From: DASYQD01 sp963846495
GTDB lineage: Bacteria; Acidobacteriota; Thermoanaerobaculia; Multivoradales; JAIOJS01
DNA: 64,000 nt
Assembly: GCA_963846495.1 (NCBI GenBank)
Contig: CAWJWP010000021.1
Location: 1-64,000, forward strand
Reading direction: 5' to 3'
This document shows, piece by piece, positions 36,189-45,800 of this stretch. The notes under the pieces were generated by a model. It saw nothing but the letters and a program-made list of their open reading frames with translations, did not search any database and was not told the DNA's origin. How positions within the stretch are numbered: the stretch's first letter is position 1; each line of letters starts with the position of its first letter. Both the position numbers and the translations under genes were made by a program.

Positions 36189-36713
36189 ATGCTGGATTTC
36201 AAGCCCGGGCAGAAAGTCGTCTACCCGAACTACGGCGTCACGGTGGTGGAGAAGATCGACGCGGCGAGTTGGGACGGGCTGCAGCAGCGCTGCTACCACC
36301 TCCGGTTGCTCTCCAACAACGCCCAGATCATGGTGCCGTTGGTCAACAAAGAGCTCGTCGGCCTGCGTCCTCTGGGCGGCAACGGCGAGATCCGCAGCCT
36401 GTTCGGGATCCTCGAAGACGGCAACATCGACACCTACAAGGACTGGAAGGGGCGCTACAAGCAGAACCTGGACAAGATGCGCACCGGCCGGCTGATCGAG
36501 GTCGCCGAGGTGCTCAAGAACCTCCGCCTCGTCAGCGAGCGCAAGAGCCTCTCCTTCCGCGAGAAGAAGATGTTCGAGCGCGCCAAGCACTTCATCGTCA
36601 GCGAGGTCGCCCACGTGCGCGGCATCAAGGAGCCCGATGCGATGCGCCAGGTGGAGCAGGCGCTCGACTCCAGCCTCGCCAAGCGCCACAAGAAAGAGCC
36701 TCGCGCCTGCTGA
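36189..36713 (+). CDS. carD: CarD family transcriptional regulator
   Basis: A 174-residue RNA-polymerase-binding protein. The N-terminal Tudor-like RNAP interaction domain (about 1-65) opens FKPGQKVVYPNYGVTVVEKI and includes YHLRLLSNNAQIMVPLVN. The helical C-terminal domain carries DWKGRYKQNLDKMRTG, EVAEVLKNLRLVSERKSLSF and EKKMFERAKHFIVSEVA, used for DNA contact at the promoter bubble. CarD stabilises open complexes, especially at rRNA promoters, in mycobacteria, Thermus, Myxococcus and Acidobacteria. AAAGGGGG precedes the ATG. A single-gene unit with its own promoter and terminator. Confidence 0.96.
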   Translation: MLDFKPGQKVVYPNYGVTVVEKIDAASWDGLQQRCYHLRLLSNNAQIMVPLVNKELVGLRPLGGNGEIRSLFGILEDGNIDTYKDWKGRYKQNLDKMRTGRLIEVAEVLKNLRLVSERKSLSFREKKMFERAKHFIVSEVAHVRGIKEPDAMRQVEQALDSSLAKRHKKEPRAC

Positions 36714-36740
36714 GCCTCTGAGGCAGCGCGGCGCCGACCC

Positions 36741-36774
36741 CGAAGAGCCCCACTGCGGTGGGGCTCTTCGTTTA
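36741..36774 (+). terminator. Rho-independent terminator of carD
   Basis: A 13-bp stem (CGAAGAGCCCCAC with its complement) and a short loop are followed by TTTAT, 27 bases after the carD stop. This is the best terminator in the window. Confidence 0.88.
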
Positions 36775-36868
36775 TGCGCCGATCGCGCGGGTGAGCCGGT
36801 CCCGCGAGCGACCCGGCGGGGCGCCACCGCGGAGAGTAAGATCCGCCCGCCTCGAATCAGGAGCGACG

Positions 36869-37543
36869 ATGACCCGCGACAACCTGCTCTACATCACGAT
36901 CGGCGTCCTCGCCGGCTTCATCTCCGGTTACTTCACCCACGAGGTGATGGCGGCGCGGCAGCCGCCGCCGCTGGCGGTGCTGCAGGCGGCGCAGGCAGCG
37001 GCGATGGGCAACCCGCACCAAGGTGGCGCGCCGGGAGCGGGTGGGGGAGGGGCAGCGGCAGCGGCCGGCGGTCCGGCGGCCGGTGGCGCGACGGCGGCGG
37101 TCGGTCCCGGCGGCGCCGCCGGGCCGGGGATGGAGGAGATCCTGCGGCTCCGCGAGCACGTCGAGAAGAACCCCGACGATGCGGAAGCCATCCTCACCCT
37201 CGCCAACCTCAACTACGACATCCGCAACTGGGAGCGGGCCCGCGAGCTCTACGAGCGCTACCTCAAGCTGCGGCCGGCGCACCCGGACGTGCTCACCGAC
37301 CTCGGCGTGGCGCTGCGCGGGCTGCAGAAGTTCCCCGAAGCGCTGGCGACCTTCGAGCAGGCGCAGCAGCTGCAGGACGGCCACTGGCAGTCGCTCTACA
37401 ACGAGGTGGTGGTGCTCGCCTTCGACCTCAAGGACATGGCGAAGGCGCAGCGGGTGCTGGCGCGGCTGAAGCAGCTCCAGCCGGACAACCCCGAGGTCGC
37501 GCGTCTCGCGGAAGAAGTGGCGCGGCGGAGCGGATCGGCGTAG
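36869..37543 (+). CDS. Membrane-anchored TPR protein
   Basis: A 224-residue protein with one N-terminal membrane helix (LLYITIGVLAGFISGYFTHEV), a long Ala/Gly/Pro-rich low-complexity linker (about 35-95) and three TPR-type repeats: DAEAILTLANLNYDIRNWERA, HPDVLTDLGVALRGLQKFPE and SLYNEVVVLAFDLKDMAKA. It is probably a periplasm-facing scaffold. ATG 36869 is chosen because it starts exactly at the anchor; longer readings begin inside the carD terminator. Confidence 0.8.
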   Translation: MTRDNLLYITIGVLAGFISGYFTHEVMAARQPPPLAVLQAAQAAAMGNPHQGGAPGAGGGGAAAAAGGPAAGGATAAVGPGGAAGPGMEEILRLREHVEKNPDDAEAILTLANLNYDIRNWERARELYERYLKLRPAHPDVLTDLGVALRGLQKFPEALATFEQAQQLQDGHWQSLYNEVVVLAFDLKDMAKAQRVLARLKQLQPDNPEVARLAEEVARRSGSA

Positions 37544-37564
37544 GCGTCGCGGGCCTCTGCTAGC

Positions 37565-37816
37565 GTGGCGGCGGTGTTGCTCCGCGTCCTCCTCCTCGCC
37601 ATCTTGATCTTCCTGTTCGTCCGCTTCGTCGTGCGGCTGGGCCGGCTCGCCGCGGCGGCGTTGCGCGAGGGCTCGCCGCCGGCAGCGGCACCGCCACCGG
37701 CGGCGGTGCCGCTCGTCGCCTGCGGGCGCTGCGGCGTGTTCGTGCCGCGCGCTGCCGTGGCGGCGTCACGCGGCGACGGTTTCCTCTGCCGGGCGTGCGC
37801 CGGTGCCGGTGGCTGA
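37565..37816 (+). CDS. Small membrane protein with C-terminal zinc-ribbon (PP0621-like)
   Basis: An 83-residue protein: membrane helix LLRVLLLAILIFLFVRFVV at the N-terminus, an Ala/Pro-rich spacer, and VACGRCGVFVPRAAV followed by FLCRACAGAG. The two CxxC pairs form a probable zinc ribbon. The arrangement matches the PP0621 family of unknown function. The GTG start at 37565 is close to the TPR gene stop, and its 3' end overlaps the priA start, so the three are likely one unit. Confidence 0.7.
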   Translation: MAAVLLRVLLLAILIFLFVRFVVRLGRLAAAALREGSPPAAAPPPAAVPLVACGRCGVFVPRAAVAASRGDGFLCRACAGAGG

Positions 37817-40277
37817 CGCCGACGCGCAGCCGGGCGCGCAGCTGACCCTCGACGTCGAGCCGGCGCGCTGGTGCGAGGTCGCCGTGCCGGTGCCGCTGCC
37901 GGGCGCGCTGACCTACGAGGTGCCGCCCGCGTGGCGCGGCGCGGCGGTGCCCGGCGTGCGCGTGCGCGTGCCGGTCATGCGCCGCCGTCTCGTGGGCGTC
38001 GTGGTGGCGGTCCGCGACGCGCCACCGGAAGGCGTCGAAACGAAGCCGCTGATCGAGGTCCTCGACCCCGAGCCGGTGCTCACGGCCGAGCTGCTCGAGC
38101 TCGCCGCGTTCGCTGCCGACTACTACCTGGCGCCGTTGGGCGAGGTCGTGCGCACGATGTTGCCGCCCGATCTCGAGCCGTGGGGAGCGCAGCGGGTGCG
38201 GCTCACCGACCGCGGCGCGCTGGCGCCGGCGAGCGGCGACGAGGCGCGCGTGCTCGACGCTCTGCGCGACCACGGCCGCCTCCGCGTCGCCGAGCTGCAG
38301 GAGCGCACCAGGATCGCGGCGCTGCCGTCGCTCCTCGAGCGGCTGCGCGAGCAGGGCAAAGTGGCGATCGAGGGCAGCGGCGGCCGCTCCGCCAGCGCGC
38401 GCTATCGCCCCGCCGTCGAGCTCGCCTCGGGCACGCCCGACGAGCTCATCGCGCGCGTCGGCCGCTCGCCGCAAGGGCGCGAGGTCGTCGCGCACCTCCT
38501 CGCCCTCGGCCGGCCAGCGACGGTGGAGGAGCTGACCGGGACGGTCGGCTGCTCGCCGGCGGTGGTGCGGCGCCTGGTCAAGGTCGGCGTGCTGCGCAGC
38601 TTCCTCGAGGTGCAGCGGTTGTCGCTCGACGCGCACCTCCTCGCCCGCGCCGGCACGCCGCCGCTGCGGCTGCGCAGCGACCAGGAGGACGCCGTCGCGC
38701 AACTCACTGCAGCGCTCGCTCAGCCGGGGTATCAAGGATTTCTGCTCGCCGGCATGACGGGCTCAGGCAAGACCGAGGTCTACCTGCGCGCCGCCCGCGC
38801 CGCCCTCGACGCCGGCCGCGGCGTGCTGCTGCTGCTGCCCGAGATCGCCCTCGTGCCGGCCCTGGCGCGCGCCGTGCGCGAGCGCTTCGGCGAGCGGGTG
38901 GCGGTGCTGCACTCGGGCCTCTCCGGTCCCGAGCGCGAGCAGGAATGGGAGCGTGTGCGAGGGGGTCTCGCGCGCGTCGTGCTCGGCGCGCGCTCGGCGC
39001 TCTTCGCGCCCATCGCCGACCTCGGCCTCGTCGTCGTCGACGAGGAGCAGGACCCGTCGTACAAGCAGGACTCCGTGCCGCGCTACCACGGCCGCGACCT
39101 GGCGCTGGTGCGCGCCCGCTCGGCCGGCGCCGTGGCGGTGCTGGTCTCGGCGACGCCGTCGCTCGAGAGCCGCCACAACGTCGACACCGGCAAGCTCGCG
39201 CCGCTCCTGCTCTCGCACCGCGTCGGGCAGGGTGAGCTGCCGCGCGGCATCCTCGTCGACCTGCGCCAGGAGCCCGGGCCAAAGCACCCGGGCGAGGTGC
39301 TCTTCTCGCTGCGGCTGCGCGAGGAGATCGCCGCCGCCCTCGCCGCCGGCGAGCAGATCGTGCTGCTGCGCAACCGCCGCGGCTACGCGCCGATCCTGCT
39401 CTGCCGCGCCTGCGGCGAGGACTTCCGCTGCGACGATTGCGGCCTGCCGCGCACCTATCACCGGCGCGCCAACCGTCTCATCTGCCACTACTGCGGGCAG
39501 TCGAGCGCGCCGCCTGCCCTCTGCCCGGCTTGTGACGCGGCGGCGCTCGAGCCGATCGGCGCCGGCACCGAGCGCGTCGAGGAGCGCTTCGCCGAGCTCT
39601 TCCCCGAGGCGACGGTGGCGGTGCTCGACCGCGACACCGCGCGCGCGCCCGGCGGCGCCGCCGCCATCCTCGAGCGGCTGGCGAGTGGCGAGGCGCAGGT
39701 GCTCGTCGGCACGCAGATGGTGTCGAAGGGCCACCACTTTCCACGCATCGCGCTCGCCGCCGTGCTCGCCGCCGACAGCTACCTCGGCTTCCCCGACTTC
39801 CGCGCCGTCGAGCGGACCTACACGATGCTCACGCAGCTCGCCGGCCGCGCCGGCCGCGGCGAGCGCGCGGGGCGGGTGGTGATCCAGACCTTCCATCCCG
39901 ACCACTACGCCATCCAGGCGGCGTTGCAGCACGATGACGCGCGCTTCGCGGCCGAGGAGATGCGCTTCCGCGAGGTCTTCCACTACCCGCCGTTCACGCG
40001 CATGGTCTACGTGCTGGTGCGCGACCAGAAGCGCGAGCGCGGCTGGGCGCGCATCCAGGAGGTCTACGAGCGGTTGTCGGCGCACCCGCTCTCTGCCGGC
40101 GTCCGCGTGTCGGGTCCGGCGCCGGCGCCGCTCGAGCGGCTGCGCAACCAGTGGCGTTTCCAGTTGCTGTTGCGCGATGCGTCGGGGAGCAAGCTGAGGC
40201 GGTTGATCGGCGCAGTGCTGCCGTCGGGGCCGGACCGCGAGCTGGTCGTCGACGTCGATCCGTACGACCTGCTCTGA
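37803..40277 (+). CDS. priA: Primosomal protein N' / replication restart helicase PriA
   Basis: A 3'-to-5' helicase that reloads the replisome at stalled forks, 824 residues. The N-terminal DNA-binding domain starts WCEVAVPVPLPGALTYEVP. The helicase core has Walker A GMTGSGKT (about 317-324), LLLPEIALVPAL and LVVVDEEQDPSYKQD (DEEQ in place of the DEEH of E. coli). Eight zinc-binding cysteines lie in four CxxC-type pairs at about 534-578. The core continues with LVGTQMVSKGHHFPRIALAAVLAAD and QLAGRAGRGERAG. The GTG at 37803 overlaps the preceding gene by 14 bases; GTG 37809 is an alternative. Confidence 0.96.
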   Translation: MPVADADAQPGAQLTLDVEPARWCEVAVPVPLPGALTYEVPPAWRGAAVPGVRVRVPVMRRRLVGVVVAVRDAPPEGVETKPLIEVLDPEPVLTAELLELAAFAADYYLAPLGEVVRTMLPPDLEPWGAQRVRLTDRGALAPASGDEARVLDALRDHGRLRVAELQERTRIAALPSLLERLREQGKVAIEGSGGRSASARYRPAVELASGTPDELIARVGRSPQGREVVAHLLALGRPATVEELTGTVGCSPAVVRRLVKVGVLRSFLEVQRLSLDAHLLARAGTPPLRLRSDQEDAVAQLTAALAQPGYQGFLLAGMTGSGKTEVYLRAARAALDAGRGVLLLLPEIALVPALARAVRERFGERVAVLHSGLSGPEREQEWERVRGGLARVVLGARSALFAPIADLGLVVVDEEQDPSYKQDSVPRYHGRDLALVRARSAGAVAVLVSATPSLESRHNVDTGKLAPLLLSHRVGQGELPRGILVDLRQEPGPKHPGEVLFSLRLREEIAAALAAGEQIVLLRNRRGYAPILLCRACGEDFRCDDCGLPRTYHRRANRLICHYCGQSSAPPALCPACDAAALEPIGAGTERVEERFAELFPEATVAVLDRDTARAPGGAAAILERLASGEAQVLVGTQMVSKGHHFPRIALAAVLAADSYLGFPDFRAVERTYTMLTQLAGRAGRGERAGRVVIQTFHPDHYAIQAALQHDDARFAAEEMRFREVFHYPPFTRMVYVLVRDQKRERGWARIQEVYERLSAHPLSAGVRVSGPAPAPLERLRNQWRFQLLLRDASGSKLRRLIGAVLPSGPDRELVVDVDPYDLL

Positions 40278-40397
40278 CGCCGCGCGCAGACGCGCGCTCT
40301 TTCGACCTCGCCATCCTGTGAGAGGGGTGGAACCGCTTCCATAGTGGCAGCGCGGCGCACTTGGCACTACAGAAGAGGTCCTATTCGTCAATAGCGT

Positions 40398-40427
40398 TTG
40401 ACAGCAGAAGCTGCGATGTGCTTTAGT
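40398..40427 (+). promoter_or_regulatory. Promoter of the TonB-dependent receptor
   Basis: TTGACA (40398-40403), an 18-base spacer and TTTAGT (40422-40427), followed by CGCGCG. The whole -10 region is nearly identical to that at 42774 before the giant gene, including the C and GCGC that follow, which supports both calls. Confidence 0.6.
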
Positions 40428-40458
40428 CGCGCGCCCAGACGCGAAAGGACCCCTCATC

Positions 40459-42645
40459 GTGACTAAGCACGTCTCTTGGGTGGCTTGCGCACTCCTCGTC
40501 CTCCTCTCTCCCGATTCACTCCTGGCGCAGTCCTCGGCCGCAGCCGAGACGTCCTGCCCGAAGGCAGACGAGGCGCCGGCTGGAACGCCGTCGAGCGACT
40601 GCTCGCCTGCCCCTGATCCCGAGGCACCGCGCGTCGGAGAGACGATCGTCGTCACCGCCACCGCCGTACCCGAGCCGCTCGCCGACCTGCCCTACAGCGC
40701 CGCCGTGATCGGCCGCGACGAGCTGCGCTCGCGGCAGATGGCGCGCACGCTTCCCGAAGCCCTTGACGAGACGGCCGGCGTCGCGGTGCAGAAGACCTCG
40801 CACGGCCAGGGCTCGCCGTACGTGCGTGGGCTCACCGGCTTCCATACCGTGTTGCTGGTCAACGGCATCCGCCTCAACAACTCGGTCTTTCGCGACGGGC
40901 CGAACCAGTACTGGACGACGATCGATCCGTACGGCCTCGACCGCGTCGAGCTGGTGCGCGGCCCGGTCTCGGTGCTCTACGGCAGCGACGCGATCGGCGG
41001 CACAGTCAACGCGCTCGCCGCGGCGCCCGAGGGGCGCGGCACCTCGGGCAGCGTCTCCTATCGCTTCGCTTCAGCGGAGAACTCCGGCCTTGGCCACGCG
41101 GAGGTGGCCGGTGATCTCGGCCGGCGCGGCCGCTATCGCCTCGGCATCAGCGCTGCGAGCTTCGGCGACCTCGAGGGCGGCGGCGCGGTGGGGAAGCAAC
41201 CCAAGACCGGCTACGACGCCGACGCCGTCGATGCGCTGTTCAGCTACGAGCTCGGCGCCGGCCGCCGGCTGGTGGGCGGCCACCAGCGGATGACCGTCGA
41301 CGACGCCTGGCGCACGCACCGCACGGTCTACGGCCTGTCGTGGGAAGGCACCGCGGTCGGTAACGAGAAGGTGCACTCGTTCGACCAGGACCGCCGGCTG
41401 TCGTTCCTGCAGTACCGCGACACGAACGCGACGCCGTTCTTCGACGAGCTCGAGGTCACGGTCTCCTACCACCGCCAGGGCGAGGACCGCCTGCGCGTGC
41501 GCAACGACAACCGACGCGACCACCAGGGCTTCGTCGTCGGCACCACCGGCGTCGGCGTGCGCGCCCAGCTGCGGACGCCCTTCGGGCGGCTCACCTACGG
41601 CCTCGAGCGCTACGACGACGACGTGCGCTCCTACTCCCGCAACTACACACCGGACGGGCAGCTCGTCAACGTCGACGTCCAGGGACCCGTCGCCGACGAT
41701 GCGAGCTACGACAGCACCGGCGTCTATTTGCAGGACGAGATCGGCATCGGCTCGCGGATGCGCGTCATCGCCGGCGCCCGCTACAGCCGCTTCGAGCTGG
41801 AGGCGGGAAGCGTCGGCGATCCGGTCCTCCGCACGCGCGTGCGCATGGAGGACAGGTGGAGCGACGTCTCCGGCAACCTGCGTGCTCTGCTGCGCCTCGA
41901 CGAGGCGGACCGCTGGCAGCTCTTCGCCGGCGTCTCGCAGGGCTTCCGCGCCCCCAACCTCTCCGACCTGACGCGGCTCGACATCGCGCGCAGCAACGAG
42001 CTCGAGGTGCCCTCGCCCGGGCTCGATCCCGAGCGCTTCCTGGCCTACGAGCTCGGCCTGCGGCGCCACGCGGCTCGCCTCGAGGGCGGGCTGACGCTCT
42101 TCTACACCGACGTCGAGAACATGATCATCCGCGTCCCGACGGGGCGGATGATCGACCGCTCCTTCGAGGTGATCAAGAAGAACGCCGGCGAAGGGTCGAT
42201 CCGCGGCGCCGAGCTCGAGCTGCGCACCGACTTGACCGAAGACCTTTCGCTCTTCGGCGGCTACACCTGGCTGCGCGGCGACGTCGAGGCCTTCCCGAGC
42301 GTCGACGTGCATGCCGTGCGCGAGCCGCTCGACAAGGGGATGCCGAGCAACGGCCTCCTCGGCCTGCGCTGGGAGCCCGGCCGCTTCTGGACCGAGGCCG
42401 TCGTGCAGTCGGTCGAGGCGCAGCACCGGCTGTCGAGCCGCGACCGCGCCGACAACCAGCGCATCCCGCCCGGAGGCTCGCCTGGCTACACGCTGCTGAC
42501 GCTGCGCGGCGGCGTCGAGCTCCCGCGCGGCCTGCGGCTTTCGCTCGCCGGGGAGAACCTCGGCGACGTCGAGTACCGGGTGCACGGCTCGGGAGTCAAC
42601 GGCGCCGGCCGCAACTGGGTGGCGTCGGTCGAGTGGTCGTTCTGA
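40459..42645 (+). CDS. TonB-dependent outer membrane receptor
   Basis: A 728-residue receptor from a GTG start preceded by AAAGGA. It has a signal peptide (VACALLVLLSPDSLLAQ), a TonB-box-like GETIVVTATAV, and a plug domain (about 65-190) with LPEALDETAGVAVQKTS, SPYVRGLTGFHTVLLVNGIRLN and VELVRGPVSVLYGSDAIGGTVN. The 22-strand barrel ends in VASVEWSF with the C-terminal aromatic needed for assembly. Such receptors import iron chelates, cobalamin, metals or sugars using TonB energy. Nothing adjacent defines the ligand, and no TonB/ExbBD genes are in the window. It precedes the giant secreted-protein gene, which has a similar promoter. Confidence 0.94.
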   Translation: MTKHVSWVACALLVLLSPDSLLAQSSAAAETSCPKADEAPAGTPSSDCSPAPDPEAPRVGETIVVTATAVPEPLADLPYSAAVIGRDELRSRQMARTLPEALDETAGVAVQKTSHGQGSPYVRGLTGFHTVLLVNGIRLNNSVFRDGPNQYWTTIDPYGLDRVELVRGPVSVLYGSDAIGGTVNALAAAPEGRGTSGSVSYRFASAENSGLGHAEVAGDLGRRGRYRLGISAASFGDLEGGGAVGKQPKTGYDADAVDALFSYELGAGRRLVGGHQRMTVDDAWRTHRTVYGLSWEGTAVGNEKVHSFDQDRRLSFLQYRDTNATPFFDELEVTVSYHRQGEDRLRVRNDNRRDHQGFVVGTTGVGVRAQLRTPFGRLTYGLERYDDDVRSYSRNYTPDGQLVNVDVQGPVADDASYDSTGVYLQDEIGIGSRMRVIAGARYSRFELEAGSVGDPVLRTRVRMEDRWSDVSGNLRALLRLDEADRWQLFAGVSQGFRAPNLSDLTRLDIARSNELEVPSPGLDPERFLAYELGLRRHAARLEGGLTLFYTDVENMIIRVPTGRMIDRSFEVIKKNAGEGSIRGAELELRTDLTEDLSLFGGYTWLRGDVEAFPSVDVHAVREPLDKGMPSNGLLGLRWEPGRFWTEAVVQSVEAQHRLSSRDRADNQRIPPGGSPGYTLLTLRGGVELPRGLRLSLAGENLGDVEYRVHGSGVNGAGRNWVASVEWSF

Positions 42646-42749
42646 GCTGAATGCGCCTCGTGAGGAGCACCATCTCTTGACGAGTCGCACGATCTGAGGC
42701 GTTGATCTTCGGAACAGACCTCGTCGCAGGCGGTAATAAACTTTCTTGG

Positions 42750-42779
42750 TTGACAATCGTAGTACGCATATGTTTTAGT
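42750..42779 (+). promoter_or_regulatory. Promoter of the giant secreted-protein gene
   Basis: TTGACA (42750-42755), an 18-base spacer and TTTAGT (42774-42779), then CCGCGCC. It has the same boxes, same spacing and a similar downstream block as 40398-40427. It lies 88 bases upstream of the ATG. Confidence 0.6.
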
Positions 42780-42866
42780 CCGCGCCGATAGTCGTTTCAT
42801 GCGGGGGCGCCGTGGTGCCCCCTGTTCGACAGCCGGACCACCAGGTCCTCAGCGGGGAGCTTTCGC

Positions 42867-45800
42867 ATGGGTGCTGCGTCGCACGCGGGGTCGGGTAGCG
42901 GGACCACGGGTGAAAGGGGTAGGAGGGCGCGAGCGGCGCGTTTCGTCGCCTGGGCAGCGATCTGCTCGGCGATCGGCGCGCTCTTTCTCCAGGCGCCCGC
43001 CAACGCCGGCGTCAACGAGTCGCTGGCGCAGGCCCGCAGCTGGCTGATCACCCAGCAGAACGCTGACGGCAGCTTCGGCGCCGGCGGCGAGCTGCTGCCG
43101 CGCGACTCCGCCGTCGCCGTACAGGCCCTCGCGGCCGGCGCCGCGGACCCCGCCATCGACCGCGGCGCCGACTACCTCGGCTCGCTGCAGGAGCAGGTGG
43201 CCCACTACCGTGCCCTGCGCGTACAGGGTCTGGCGGCCACCGGCCGGCCTTTCGAGCCCCTCCTCGACACCCTCGGCGACTTCCGCAACGGCGACGGCTT
43301 CGGCGCTTTCGGCGCCTACTACTCGAACCTCCTCGACACCATCCTGGCGGTCGAGGCGTACGCGCAGGACGAGCGCGACCGCCAGCTGCTCATCGTCGAG
43401 CTGCTCGACTACCTCCTCGCGTCGCAGGGGAGCGACGGCGGCTGGGGCTTCGTGCCCGGCACGCCGAGCCAGGTCTACTACACCGGCGAGGCGCTGTGGG
43501 CGCTGGCGCGCCTGCAGGCGCTCGACGTGTCTCCCACGGTGGTGAGCCGCGCGCGCGACTACCTCGTCTCCCAGCGGCAGGCAAACGGCAGCTTCGGCTC
43601 GCTGGTCGAGACGGCCGTCGCCTACCGGGCGCTGATCGCCGCCGGCTACCAGCTGCCCGCCGGACAGCCCGATACCGTCGCGATGCTGCTCGCGGCGCAG
43701 GACCCGAGCGGCAGCTGGAGCGGCGACGCCTACACGACCGCCGAGGTGATGCGGGCGCTCTCGGCGCACGTCCCCAACCTCATCGTCGCCAGCCTGACGC
43801 CGGCGGCGACGACGATCACCGCCGGCACGCCGCTCGACGTCACCGCCGTGGTGCGCAACATCGGGCCGCTGGCGGCGGGCAGCAGCCGCATCGAGCTGCG
43901 CGCCGGCAGCGCAACCGGTGCCGTGCGCGCACAGGCGGCGGTGCCGGCGCTGGCGCCCGGCGCCTCGCACACCGCGACGTTCCAGGTGAGCACGACGGGC
44001 GACCAGGACGAGCTCGTCCTCTACGCCGTCGCCGACGCCGGCAACGAGGTCGCCGAGGGCAACGAGCTCGACAACACGCAGTCGGTGCGCGTCGCGCTGC
44101 GCGGGCTGCCCGACCTCGCCATCTTCCCGGCGCAGATCACCACCAGCGTTGCCCGGCCGCAGCCCGGAACCCAGTTCCAGGTGCGGGCCACCGTGCAGAA
44201 CCTGGGCGAGATGCCGGTGGCGAGCTTCGCCTACCGCATCACGCGGGTGGTCGCCGGCGCGCCGGTGCAGACCCTCGCCCAGGGCACGACGACGCAGTCG
44301 CTGGCGCCGGGCGGCTCGCTGATCCTCACCGCCAACGCCACGCTGGCGGAAGGCGAGCACACCGTCCACGTCGAGCTCGATCCGGCGAACTTGATCGAGG
44401 AGTCGTACGAAGGCGACAACGACGCGACGATGACCTTCTTCGTCGTCGACGACACCATCGCCGACTTCCACGTCACCGACGCCGACCTGGTGGCGACTCC
44501 CGCGTCGCCGGCGCCCGGCACGTTGGTCAACTTCACCCTCACGGTGAAGAACCGCGGCCAGCAGCCCGGCACGGCAGTGGTCGAGATCTTCGACGGCGAC
44601 GGCACGGGCGGCGGCGCACCGCTGAAGACGCAGACGCTGACGCTCAACGTCAACGCCACGGCGACGGTGACCGGCAGCTTCACCACCACCGACACCACCT
44701 TCCTCTTGACCGCCATCGTCGACCGCACGCAGCAGCTGCTCGAGTCCGACGAGACGAACAACCGCGCTCGCCGCTACCTGCGGCAGCTGCCGGACCTCGC
44801 CGTGGGCTACGACGGCGTGACCTTCATCCCGGCGGCGGTCGTTGCCGGCGACAACCTCGAGACGGCGATCACCGTCCGTAACGGCGGCACCGACGCGGCG
44901 CCGGCGAGCGAGGTGGCGCTCTTCTCGGGCGAGCCGGGCAGCGGCGGTGTGGAGCTCGGGCGCGTCGCGGTGGACGCCCTCGCAGCCGGCGGCAACCGCA
45001 CGGTGCGGGTGCCCTGGACCGCCGCGGGCGGCCTCAACAAGCTGGTCGTCGTCGTCGATCCGGACGAGGAAGTGCTCGAGCTCTCCGAGAGCAACAACGA
45101 GGCGCGCCGCGAGCTCGCGGTGCCGCGCCCGACCGGGCCGAACCTGCAGATCTCCTCGATCGACAGCGCGGCGATGACGCACTCGTCAGCCGACCTCGCG
45201 ATCGGCGGCAGCGTCGGCGTCACGCTCGCCAACCCGGGCAGCGCGCCGGTCAACGGCTCCTTCCTCCTCCAGCTGTTCGAGGACACCGACGGCGACCAGG
45301 TGAAGGGCGCGGCCGACCGCGAGGTCGGCGGCGTGGTGGTCGACGACGACGTCGCCGCCGGCGGCACGCTGGCGGTCGCCGTCCCGGTCACCGGCAGCCT
45401 CAGCTTCTACCGTTCGCTCGTCGTCGTGCACGTCGACGCCGCCGACAGCGTCGCCGAGACTCGCGAGGACGACAACAAGAAGCTCCTCTTCGGCGACTGC
45501 GAGACCCCGCCTCCCGCGAGCTCCTTCACGCCGGTGGAGAAGTGGTGGGTGAAGGACGTCGAGGTGCAGAACGCGCCCATCGCCGTCCAGCTCAGCGACG
45601 ACAACGGCGACGGCGCGATCGACAGCCGCGACAACCCCGACGTCGTCTTCCACGGCGCCGACGCGCAGGGCCGGGCGGTGATCGCCGTCTCCGGCCTCGA
45701 CGGCTCGCGCCTGTGGACCTTCCGCTCGACGGCGAACAACCCGCTGCAGGGCGAGAAGACGAACCTCTCGGCCGCCGACCTCGACGGCGACGGCGTCGCC

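Noticed and set aside
42849..45182. 777-codon minus-strand frame overlapping the giant gene start
   Set aside because: Same cause as above: biased composition, no motif, and entirely opposite to well-supported coding sequence.
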